From Spirochaetaceae bacterium (GTDB lineage: Bacteria > Spirochaetota > Spirochaetia > Treponematales > Breznakiellaceae), in the NCBI GenBank assembly GCA_031255395.1, contig JAIRSQ010000084.1, positions 1-5,714 on the forward strand: a stretch of 5,714 bases of DNA, written 5' to 3'. Positions 1 through 5,500 of the stretch are shown here, in pieces. The translations under genes were made by a program, and so were the position numbers. Position 1 is the stretch's first letter. Each line of letters opens with the position of its first letter. Under the pieces are notes generated by a model. That model saw only the letters and a list, made by a program, of their open reading frames with translations. It did not search any database and was not told where the DNA came from.

Positions 1-1
1 G

Positions 2-61
2 CCGGGGAGCAGCTATGAGGCGTTGACTCTGCGCGGTTATGGCGTTAGATTTGAAACATGA
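2..61 (+). CDS. C-terminal end of an unidentified upstream gene (partial)
   Basis: Frame 2 is open from the window edge to a TGA at 59-61 and encodes about 19 residues ending in LRGYGVRFET. The other two plus frames hit stops within about 25 bases. The stop overlaps the start codon of the next gene in an ATGA arrangement (58-61), the usual signature of translational coupling, which supports a real coding end in the same operon as rpoZ and miaA. Too little protein is visible to name a family, and no function is proposed. Confidence 0.55.
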   Translation, partial: PGSSYEALTLRGYGVRFET

Positions 62-279
62 TTTTCCCGTTAGAAGAACTGATCAAATATCAAGGCAATA
101 TGTACGAGATTACCTGCGCGGCGGCGCGAAGGTCGTACCAGCTTTCAAAACTTGAGGACCCGGAACTGGAAGAAAACGGCGGCAAGTCCGTTTCGCTGGC
201 GGCAAGACAGGTTTTTACCGGAAAGGTAAAATTTCGTTTGTCGGAAAATGTTGAAAATCCCGCGATAGCGGTCTATTGA
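58..279 (+). CDS. rpoZ: DNA-directed RNA polymerase omega subunit (RpoZ), short spirochaete type
   Basis: Predicted 73-residue omega subunit, which helps fold beta-prime and assemble RNA polymerase in the cytoplasm. What is seen: an N-terminal MIFPLEELI start, then NMYEITCAAARRSYQL (residues 14-29). This matches the omega pattern in which a small helix ends in AARRA.QL. An acidic linker DPELEEN (34-40) follows, then a second helix SLAARQVFTGKV (46-57) like the 'ALREI..G.I' segment of the family. The protein is shorter than the roughly 90-residue enterobacterial omega. The ATG overlaps the upstream stop (ATGA), and no strong Shine-Dalgarno site is visible, so expression is probably coupled to the upstream gene. 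miaA starts 12 bases downstream. The omega call is inferred from motif and length; it could be annotated simply as hypothetical in related genomes. Confidence 0.75.
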   Translation: MIFPLEELIKYQGNMYEITCAAARRSYQLSKLEDPELEENGGKSVSLAARQVFTGKVKFRLSENVENPAIAVY

Positions 280-291
280 ACGCCGTAACCC

Positions 292-1260
292 ATGCCGGAA
301 AAGCCGGTTCCCGTAGTAGTCCTGTTCGGCCCGACAGCGTCCGGTAAAACGGCGTTACTCGAAAAGCTTTTTTGCGGCACGGGTATCGCGGCGGAAGTCG
401 TTTCCGCCGATTCCATGCAGGTTTACCGCGGACTGGACATAGGGACAGCAAAACCGCCGCCAAGTCTCACCGCCGCGTTGCCGCATCACCTTATCGACAT
501 ACTCGATCCGTCAGAACAGTTTAACGCCGGACTCTTCGCGAGCCTCGCGGACGCCGCCTGCGCCTCGATTCATGAGCGCGGACTGCTTCCCGCGGTTTCA
601 GGCGGAGCGGGCTTTTACCTAAAAACGTTCATTTACGGAACGCCTGATTCGCCGCCCTCGGACGCCGCGATACGGGAAAAGCTGTATGCTGAAATAAATA
701 ACGGCGGCAACGCCGCGCTCCTTGCGGAACTGCGCGAGGCTGACCCCGAAAGCGCCGAACGGATACATCCAAACGATGAATACAGGCTGCTCCGCGCGCT
801 GGAAGTTATCCGCCTGACGGGGCAGCCGTTAAGCTCGTACGCTGCGAATCAGGGTCGACGAGACGGGTACAGGTTTTTGCTCATCGGGCTTGAACGGGAC
901 CGCGACGCTCTTTACAAGCGGATAAACAGCCGTTGCGCCCGAATGTTTGACGAAGGGCTTCCGGCGGAAGTGCGGACGTTATTCAGCAAGGGGTATACGC
1001 CCCGCGATCCGGCGATGCGCGCTATCGGCTACAAGGAATTTTTTGTCGACGACTATGACGGCGGTTGGCGGCTCTCGGCAGACCTTGCGGGCATAGAGGC
1101 GCTAATAGCCCAGCATAGCCGCCAGTACGCCAAACGCCAGATCACATGGTTCAAAAATATTCCGGATGTCGCATGGATCAAACTCGACGAATCCCAAAAC
1201 TCAACGGACGCGGCGGCTGCGGCTATTCGCAAAAGAATCGACGCGTTCATCAAGGAATAA
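292..1260 (+). CDS. miaA: tRNA dimethylallyltransferase (tRNA A37 isopentenyltransferase)
   Basis: Transfers a dimethylallyl group from DMAPP to N6 of A37 in tRNAs that read UNN codons, the first step towards ms2i6A; cytoplasmic. The protein has 322 residues, close to the family norm of about 300-320. Visible motifs in order are: the P-loop GPTASGKT (13-20); SADSMQVYRGLDIGTAKP (38-55) with the catalytic Asp at 40; HHLID (65-69); GGAGFY (104-109); DP..AERIHPND..R..RALE (151-171); AIGYKEF (244-250); and the RQYAKRQITWFK helix near 277-288. The GGAGFY segment has Ala106 where most family members have Thr (GGT), a residue implicated in catalysis in E. coli. The gene lies 12 bases after rpoZ and 3 bases before the glycosylase gene, with no clear Shine-Dalgarno site of its own, which fits cotranscription with coupled translation. 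Confidence 0.96.
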   Translation: MPEKPVPVVVLFGPTASGKTALLEKLFCGTGIAAEVVSADSMQVYRGLDIGTAKPPPSLTAALPHHLIDILDPSEQFNAGLFASLADAACASIHERGLLPAVSGGAGFYLKTFIYGTPDSPPSDAAIREKLYAEINNGGNAALLAELREADPESAERIHPNDEYRLLRALEVIRLTGQPLSSYAANQGRRDGYRFLLIGLERDRDALYKRINSRCARMFDEGLPAEVRTLFSKGYTPRDPAMRAIGYKEFFVDDYDGGWRLSADLAGIEALIAQHSRQYAKRQITWFKNIPDVAWIKLDESQNSTDAAAAAIRKRIDAFIKE

Positions 1261-1263
1261 GGC

Positions 1264-2013
1264 ATGAAACACGGCGAATATATATCTTTTTGCGAGTGCC
1301 GGAACCGCTTTCGCGAAATCGCGCAAAGCGTGCGGGACGCGCTGCCCTGTTTGCAAAATCTGCAACAGCGGCTGGTTGACTCGCGGGACGGGCCGCGTTA
1401 CCATGTTGATACGCCTGTCGTGTATAACGAATCGCTTGACGATGTGAACGAAGCGGCGGACATACGCCTTATTCTTGTTGGGGACAATCCGGGACGGCGC
1501 GAACAGGCCGCTGAAAACCGCCGCTACCTTGTAGGTCAATCCGGCAAAATCGCGGAGGCTTTTTTCAGGAACGAAAAAAGCCTGTCGATTGATTTTAGGA
1601 AAAATGTAATCATACTGAACAAAACCCCCGTACACACTCCGCGAACTGTTGGATTAAAAGAACTGTGCAAACTTGGAGGCGAAAAAACAAAGCGCGTCAT
1701 AGACGGGTCACAAAAGATGATGGCCGGACTGCTGGCGGATTTTTACGCGGCACTGCGCGTTCCTGTTTGGATATGCGGGTATTCCGAAATGAAAAAACGC
1801 GGGATTTTCGAACCGTATACCGACGCTCTGCAAGATCTGATTCGCGACGGCACTCTGGATCGAAACGACGTATTCTTATATCGCCATTTTTCGATGAACC
1901 AGTTTACGATAGACCTGCGTAAAAAATCACCGCCAAACGCGTCCGCGCAATGCGTCGCCGAAACCCTGCGTCAAACAGGCACCGATTACCGTAAAAAAAT
2001 TTTGGGTATGTAA
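1264..2013 (+). CDS. Divergent uracil-DNA glycosylase-superfamily protein
   Basis: A 249-residue protein with the layout of the uracil-DNA glycosylase fold, predicted to excise uracil or other damaged bases. The first active-site motif is LILVGDNPGRREQ (69-81), followed by RRYLVGQSGKIAEAFF (86-101), equivalent to the 'G..PG..E...G.PFVG.SG.LL' pattern of family 4-like enzymes. NVIILNKTPVHTPRT (114-128) matches the strand carrying the 'N.V.CRPP.NR.P' motif, and WICGY near 168-172 matches the following buried strand. YRHFSMNQF near 206-214 sits where the 'HPS' leucine-loop motif is expected, with His208 as candidate catalytic His. Family 4 iron-sulfur cysteines are not recognisable as a set of four. 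The start is supported by AAGGA at 1252-1256, seven bases before the ATG, inside the end of miaA. The superfamily call is fairly firm; substrate and subfamily are inference. Confidence 0.72.
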   Translation: MKHGEYISFCECRNRFREIAQSVRDALPCLQNLQQRLVDSRDGPRYHVDTPVVYNESLDDVNEAADIRLILVGDNPGRREQAAENRRYLVGQSGKIAEAFFRNEKSLSIDFRKNVIILNKTPVHTPRTVGLKELCKLGGEKTKRVIDGSQKMMAGLLADFYAALRVPVWICGYSEMKKRGIFEPYTDALQDLIRDGTLDRNDVFLYRHFSMNQFTIDLRKKSPPNASAQCVAETLRQTGTDYRKKILGM

Positions 2014-2073
2014 AAACCTGCCGTCCCTTCGCCGGACTGTTTCGCCCCGCGCCCGCGCAATAGCGAGCGTATA

Positions 2074-2889
2074 TTATAAAGCTCCGTAAACATCAAGTTC
2101 GCCCGCCATAAACGCTTCCGTAGCGGTTCCGCCTTCTGGAACGATAAGGAGGGCGCCGTCCGCGCGTATGCCGGCAATTACGCCATTCACGACGCGGGCG
2201 GGACTGGTTCCGGCGGCGAAACGGACATTTCGGCCTTTCATGTACAGCATTCTCTCAAGCTCTTCCCGCCAAACGCCGTCAAAACCTGGCGAAACGGCGT
2301 CGTGCAAAAAAAACAGGGTTTTTTCGAGCAGGAGGGACAGCGGCGGCTCAACGTAAATCGCCGCCCTGTCCTTGTTGACTGCCGCCAGTTCGCAGGCTAT
2401 GGACGACGCATGGGGAGTTGGGCCGTCCTCGCTAAACTTTTCGGCGACATTGATCCCGATACCCGCCAAAACCGTGCCGCCGTTGTTCTCCGTGAGCAGG
2501 CCGGCGCATTTTTTGTTTCCCAGCATCACATCGTTGGGCCATTTCACAGCTAACGCGGACGCAAGATCCGGCTCAAAATCCGCTATCGCCCGCGCCACGG
2601 CAAGCCCGAACCTCAGCGTTATGGCTTCAGGCACGCGTGAAAAGTCAGGATAGCGCAGTATCAGCGTAAACATAAGATTCTTGCCGGCGGAAGAAACCCA
2701 AGTCCGCTCCGGATAGCGTCCGCGCCCTCCGGTTTGCAAGTCGGTGGCGATCGCAGTGCCATGTGTCGCGCCCTCGGACAAAAGCCACCGCGCCTCGTCC
2801 ATCGTGCTTGCGCAGACGGCAAGGCGGTAAACCGGCGCGCCAAACGGATTCGCTACATCAAGCCGTTTAAGCCGGCCAATCCTTTTCAA
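2074..2889 (-). CDS. birA: Biotin--[acetyl-CoA-carboxylase] ligase, without N-terminal HTH
   Basis: Activates biotin to biotinyl-5'-AMP and attaches it to the lysine of biotin carboxyl carrier domains; cytoplasmic. With the start chosen here (271 residues), the visible motifs are: AST (27-29) of the biotin loop region; QTGGRGR (52-58), the adenylate-binding glycine-rich loop; KWPNDV (116-121); KKCAGLL (126-132) with the conserved active-site Lys; and AGIGINV (142-148). A small C-terminal SH3-like domain follows (about 210-271). There is no DNA-binding domain, so this is a monofunctional class I ligase, not a BirA repressor. No ATG exists near the conserved N-terminus. A TTG at 2889-2887 overlaps the TGA of the upstream lipoprotein gene (2888-2886) and is the best start. 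Another TTG at 2925 in the same frame would add 12 residues and a larger overlap. Neither has a clear Shine-Dalgarno site, which suggests reinitiation after the upstream gene. Confidence 0.93.
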   Translation of the reverse strand: MKRIGRLKRLDVANPFGAPVYRLAVCASTMDEARWLLSEGATHGTAIATDLQTGGRGRYPERTWVSSAGKNLMFTLILRYPDFSRVPEAITLRFGLAVARAIADFEPDLASALAVKWPNDVMLGNKKCAGLLTENNGGTVLAGIGINVAEKFSEDGPTPHASSIACELAAVNKDRAAIYVEPPLSLLLEKTLFFLHDAVSPGFDGVWREELERMLYMKGRNVRFAAGTSPARVVNGVIAGIRADGALLIVPEGGTATEAFMAGELDVYGAL

Positions 2890-4502
2890 TTTGAATATAC
2901 GCCCATGACGTTGATGTCGCTCCAATGGCTAGAATACGCGTCTATGCCGCCAGAGGCTTCCTCCCAGATGTTTTGCAAGGAATAGTTTCGTTTTTGTCCG
3001 GCGGCGCGTCCGCGAGCGTCTATTTGGGAATGCGATGTCTCGCCGTAGGAAAATATGAGGTGCCGGTTATCCATGTTCCCGAAATAGTAAGCGGCATGAT
3101 CATCCTCCGGCTTAAAAGTGTCCGGCACGAAACCCGCTCCCAGCGCGGGATCAACCGGGATCCACCCGAAATTATCAATCCAAAATTCCGCCCAATAATG
3201 CGCTCTGGCGGTTCCGGTCCCGGCGCAAAGAACCCCCGCTATCGGGATAGCGGGGATGCCCGCGGCCCGGCACAATGCGCAGTACAGCATGGCCGCCGTG
3301 TACGGATCGGCTTGTTTTTCTTGTAACGACTGGCTGATGGAAGCGCCGTTTACATCCGCCGTTACCGTAAAGTCTTTCAAAAAATTCCTGTATATGGCGA
3401 GGGCTTTCAAATAGGGATTCCGCTCACTGCCGATATACGCCGCCGCAGTTTCTTTTATAGCGGCGTCATCAGACGGCACGAGCGGCGAGGATTTTGTCCA
3501 TGCCCGGAATACAGGCGAATCGGCGTACTGCCTAACCAGATTGGGCTGTACCTGAGTTTCGGCACCGTAAACGTCGACAAGGTATGAAACGGAAAGCCGC
3601 CTCGTATCTCCCGATTTAAGGTCGGTAAGTCGGTACAGCGCCGCTCCTTGATAGTCCTCGACAAACGACTCGGCACTGTCCGAAAGCGTCTCCTTGTTCA
3701 GTTGGGACGCGGTCGAGGCCGGAATGGGACGCCATAGGTACATAATGTTCGGCGGAGCGGCGTGTTCCGCCCGCACGTCTACGGAATACGATATCGAATA
3801 TGTGCGCTTGTCCCGTATTATTTTTACGCCCGGTTTTCCGGTTACTTCGAAGGCTGCGGCGCTCTTTCCGCGCGGCGTAACCAACTGTACTACGCCTGAC
3901 GCGGCCCCGTCGCACACCCGAACGCGAATCTCATGTTCCGACCACGCTTCGTAACCGCTCGCTTCGATTAGCGGAGGCGGCGAAACCTCAGCCGGAACGG
4001 ACGGCAGTCTCTCCGCTATCCAACTGAAAAGCACGGCGCTCCCGTTCCGCGCGCTTCCGAAACCGTTGCCCTGTATCATTATTGACTGCCCTATAGCCGC
4101 GGAAGCCGGATTAATCCTCGTTATAGCGGGCGCGTAGCTCGTTTGCGACTCGGGTAACTTGGGTATAGAACCTAGCATCGGAAACAGCACGGGATTACTC
4201 TGTTTATTCTGCTTATGCACGTATATAAGCCCAGCTTCCCCGAAATCGGGAATACGCACGACAATCTTGTCATCACTCCATTCGATGTAGGATGAAAGGG
4301 TCGGACGCACTCCCCCTATCGTAACAAACGATTCACCCTGTTCCTTGCCAAAACACTCCCCCATAATTGTCAGATTTTGGCCTACAACGGCGAATTTCGG
4401 GTCTATCTCCAAAATTCGCGGGCTCTCTCCGCCACATCCAACTGTCAGTGCCGTCCAAATTAAAGGCAGAACGATTTTTGCCATGCCACAAAGCCGTACC
4501 AT
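2886..4502 (-). CDS. Putative lipoprotein with two IPT/TIG domains and a degenerate transglutaminase-like domain
   Basis: A 538-residue envelope protein if started at the ATG at 4502. An in-frame ATG at 4484 and a GTG at 4517 are alternatives; none has a clear Shine-Dalgarno site. Residues 1-23 form a basic N-terminus, a hydrophobic stretch (VLPLIWTALTVG) and Cys23, a relaxed lipobox that predicts lipid anchoring after signal peptidase II cleavage. Residues about 28-107 (ILEIDPKFAVVGQNLTIMG) and 125-222 (ITRINPASAAIGQSIMIQG) are two IPT/TIG immunoglobulin-like repeats. A probable beta-rich region follows, then a transglutaminase-like core around 399-452. This has CRAAGIPA (411-418), AHYWAEFWID with His435, and GWIPVDP with Asp451. 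Counting back from Arg412, the catalytic Cys position is occupied by Pro400, so enzymatic activity is doubtful. The gene is upstream of birA and overlaps its probable start; this is likely co-transcription, not shared function. The domain calls are firm and the biological role is unknown. Confidence 0.85.
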   Translation of the reverse strand: MVRLCGMAKIVLPLIWTALTVGCGGESPRILEIDPKFAVVGQNLTIMGECFGKEQGESFVTIGGVRPTLSSYIEWSDDKIVVRIPDFGEAGLIYVHKQNKQSNPVLFPMLGSIPKLPESQTSYAPAITRINPASAAIGQSIMIQGNGFGSARNGSAVLFSWIAERLPSVPAEVSPPPLIEASGYEAWSEHEIRVRVCDGAASGVVQLVTPRGKSAAAFEVTGKPGVKIIRDKRTYSISYSVDVRAEHAAPPNIMYLWRPIPASTASQLNKETLSDSAESFVEDYQGAALYRLTDLKSGDTRRLSVSYLVDVYGAETQVQPNLVRQYADSPVFRAWTKSSPLVPSDDAAIKETAAAYIGSERNPYLKALAIYRNFLKDFTVTADVNGASISQSLQEKQADPYTAAMLYCALCRAAGIPAIPIAGVLCAGTGTARAHYWAEFWIDNFGWIPVDPALGAGFVPDTFKPEDDHAAYYFGNMDNRHLIFSYGETSHSQIDARGRAAGQKRNYSLQNIWEEASGGIDAYSSHWSDINVMGVYSN

Positions 4503-4590
4503 AAAATAATATTGCACAAAAAATTGAAGCCTTGTAACCGTCTGCCGAATGAATACTTAGGGCGCGGCCGCAAATCTGCCATATATTAAA

Positions 4591-4650
4591 GGCGGAAGGA
4601 AGGCTCCCATAACTCCCCGGCTCTGTCAAACCGCGTGCCTCCCCAACGCC
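4591..4650. repeat. Imperfect palindromic block, possible REP/MITE-like element
   Basis: GGCGGAAGGAAGGC at 4591-4604 pairs with GCCTCCCCAACGCC at 4637-4650 at 10 of 14 positions, enclosing a 32-base GC-rich centre. The next repeat-like sequence begins 5 bases further on. The composition and extended symmetry differ from ordinary promoter DNA. Whether this is part of a dispersed family cannot be shown from a single copy. Confidence 0.4.
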
Positions 4651-4654
4651 ACCT

Positions 4655-4688
4655 CCGTCATTGCAAGTCCGAAGAAAAAGCAATCCAG
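4655..4688. repeat. REP-like short palindromic repeat (GTCATTGC...GCAATCCAG type)
   Basis: The 34-base segment begins CCGTCATTGCAAG and ends AAAGCAATCCAG. Inner arms ATTGC (4660-4664) and GCAAT (4680-4684) are inverted repeats around a 15-base centre. From general knowledge, sequences starting GTCATTGCGAG and ending GAAGCAATCCAG recur as intergenic palindromes in many unrelated bacteria, including spirochaetes and Rickettsia. This copy matches both ends but its centre is changed. It is probably non-coding and may be mobilised in trans or act as an RNA hairpin. Confidence 0.6.
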
Positions 4689-4714
4689 TAGGCTAATATT
4701 AATAAGTGATGGGG

Positions 4715-4738
4715 CAACCGACTGGCGGTTGTGAGTCG
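4715..4738 (+). other. Two overlapping, mutually exclusive hairpins
   Basis: CAACCG (4715-4720) and CGGTTG (4726-4731) are perfect 6-base arms around the loop ACTGG. CGACT (4719-4723) and AGTCG (4734-4738) are perfect 5-base arms that reuse part of the first stem and its loop. Only one can form at a time. They lie about 115 bases before the PH-like gene and upstream of its candidate promoter, so they could also be a DNA-level operator or a remnant of the neighbouring repeat. The arms are seen; any function is inference. Confidence 0.35.
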
Positions 4739-4764
4739 TCCGTGGGATATAGACTTTTCTGGTC

Positions 4765-4778
4765 GCGTTCTCGAACGC
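4765..4778. promoter_or_regulatory. Perfect dyad GCGTTC-TC-GAACGC, possible operator
   Basis: Six-base arms GCGTTC and GAACGC flank a two-base centre TC. The dyad lies 14 bases upstream of the TTGACA hexamer at 4793, a position suited to a repressor or activator site. It does not fit the classic Bacillus-type LexA box, where the half-sites face the other way with a four-base gap. The symmetry is plainly visible, but no binding protein can be named. Confidence 0.35.
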
Positions 4779-4792
4779 CTCGCTACTGTGCC

Positions 4793-4825
4793 TTGACACA
4801 ACGCCGCCATGCGGACAAATATAGA
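4793..4825 (+). promoter_or_regulatory. Possible sigma-70 promoter for the PH-like gene
   Basis: TTGACA at 4793-4798 is a perfect -35 hexamer. The best -10 look-alike is TATAGA at 4820-4825, but the spacer is 21 bases, longer than the usual 16-19. AAATAT at 4817-4822 gives 18 bases but matches only three of six positions. A small CCGC-CAT-GCGG hairpin (4804-4814) lies in the spacer. The coding start is about 30 bases downstream. Confidence 0.35.
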
Positions 4826-4853
4826 ATTCGACTTGTAGTTTAAGGAAAGTAAA

Positions 4854-5297
4854 ATGGAAAAGACAACGTATTTTTGGACAATAACTCAGCCGAAAGGCAA
4901 TGCCTATGTCATGTCAGTGCTTTTTTTATTGATTGGCGGCATAACGGTCGGAATCATTTTTGCCATGAAAGGCACGACTATTGCTATTAAAGATGGAGAA
5001 GTTGTAATAAAAACTTTTTTATACGGCAAAAAAATACCAATTGAAAATATAGATGTTGATGGCATCAGGGCTGTAAATTTGAACTTGGATAAAGAATACA
5101 ATGTTTCGATAAGGACAAACGGCATCGGTTTGCCGAATTTTCTTTCAGGCTGGGCAAAATTAAACAATGGAAACAAAGCGTTGGTTTATCTGACCGATAG
5201 AAATAACGTATTATTAATGCCTACAAAAAAATATACTTTACTGTTCAGCATGGAAACCCCCGATGAATTTATCGAGAAAATAAAAAGTGCCTTATGA
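4854..5297 (+). CDS. Single-pass membrane protein with bacterial PH-like domain
   Basis: A 147-residue protein. Residues 1-17 are polar, residues 18-38 form one hydrophobic transmembrane segment (YVMSVLFLLIGG...), and the rest is a soluble beta-rich domain. The stretch RTNGIGLPNFLSGWAKLNNG (87-106) followed by KALVYLTDR (108-116) and a C-terminal helix DEFIEKIKSAL resembles Pfam bacterial PH-like domains of the bPH_5 (PF10882) type, in which a 'GTGLPG..SGW..L.NG..A' motif is typical. Function is unknown for most of these proteins. The start is well supported by AAGGA at 4842-4846, seven bases before the ATG. The gene is strikingly AT-rich (25% GC in 4981-5040) compared with the left genes, which suggests later acquisition. 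An upstream dyad and TTGACA suggest its own promoter. Confidence 0.72.
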   Translation: MEKTTYFWTITQPKGNAYVMSVLFLLIGGITVGIIFAMKGTTIAIKDGEVVIKTFLYGKKIPIENIDVDGIRAVNLNLDKEYNVSIRTNGIGLPNFLSGWAKLNNGNKALVYLTDRNNVLLMPTKKYTLLFSMETPDEFIEKIKSAL

Positions 5298-5379
5298 GAA
5301 TACATTGGACAATCCCGCAAAATGCTTCACGACAATTTGCCTTAGGCGAGCGGAGAAAGTTAGCCATTAGGAGGAACGG

Positions 5380-5469
5380 ATGCAGGCAGTGATACTTGCG
5401 GCCGGTATGGGTAACCGGCTGGGGCGGTATACCGCAGAAAATGTGAAAGCGTCTGGTGACATATTTTGA
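5380..5469 (+). pseudogene. 5' stub of a sugar/choline-phosphate nucleotidyltransferase gene
   Basis: A 29-codon frame starts MQAVILAAGMGNRLGRYTAE. This is the signature N-terminus of the NTP_transferase family (LicC-type cytidylyltransferases, glucose-1-phosphate nucleotidyltransferases and relatives), in which the LAAGMG.RL loop binds the nucleotide triphosphate. Full members are about 230-300 residues; this one ends after VKASGDIF. The usual '(P)K.M..I.GK' continuation is lost after about residue 24. An excellent Shine-Dalgarno site, AGGAGG at 5369-5374, lies five bases before the ATG, so the start was once functional. GC content falls from 29 of 50 (5401-5450) to 11 of 50 (5461-5510) just where the homology stops. 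This indicates truncation by insertion or replacement with foreign DNA. A separate in-frame small protein is the alternative, but is less likely. Confidence 0.72.
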
Positions 5470-5483
5470 TTTATGATTAAATA
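5456..5483 (+). promoter_or_regulatory. Possible promoter at the junction, driving the HTH/methylase-like gene
   Basis: GTGACA (5456-5461) differs from the -35 consensus at one base. TAAATA (5478-5483), 16 bases downstream, or TTAAAT one base earlier, are weak -10 candidates in a very AT-rich stretch about 18 bases before the next gene. Matching is modest. The element lies in the tail of the nucleotidyltransferase stub, so it would belong to the incoming DNA. Confidence 0.28.
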
Positions 5484-5500
5484 TTAACTTAATGGGTATT

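Larger units (their letters stand above)
4503..4853. other. Intergenic region, about 350 bases, divergent promoters and repeats
   Basis: No credible coding frame is seen between the lipoprotein gene (minus) and the PH-like gene (plus). A long minus-strand frame across 4333-4683 is mostly antisense extension of the lipoprotein reading and contains the repeat. The region must carry promoters for both flanking genes. It contains an imperfect palindrome (4591-4650), a REP-like repeat (4655-4688), two competing hairpins (4715-4738), a short dyad (4765-4778) and a TTGACA hexamer (4793-4798). No convincing sigma-70 promoter for the lipoprotein gene is visible, although the 30 bases before its start are AT-rich. 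Confidence 0.7.

Noticed and set aside
1201..1635. A 144-residue minus-strand frame opposite miaA and the glycosylase gene
   Set aside because: Shadow frame across two well-supported genes and their junction; no motif and no Shine-Dalgarno site seen.
2014..2073. Possible bidirectional terminator between the convergent glycosylase and birA genes
   Set aside because: Only a four-base stem (GTCC/GGAC, read on the minus strand) is found near a T-run, with the T-run several bases away; too weak to call.
2925..3326. A 133-residue plus-strand frame opposite the lipoprotein gene
   Set aside because: Antisense shadow of the transglutaminase-like coding region, arginine-rich as expected from GC-rich antisense frames.
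4503..4560. Promoter for the lipoprotein gene on the minus strand
   Set aside because: The region is AT-rich, but no -35/-10 pair with acceptable spacing matches well; the best attempt has three of six bases at -10.
4333..4683. A 116-residue minus-strand open frame crossing the lipoprotein start
   Set aside because: It is in another frame of the lipoprotein gene and its N-terminal half is translated repeat DNA; no domain is recognisable.
5294..5392. A 32-codon plus-strand frame whose ATG overlaps the PH-like gene stop (ATGA)
   Set aside because: Short, basic, without recognisable motif or Shine-Dalgarno site, and it overlaps the strong start of the nucleotidyltransferase stub.
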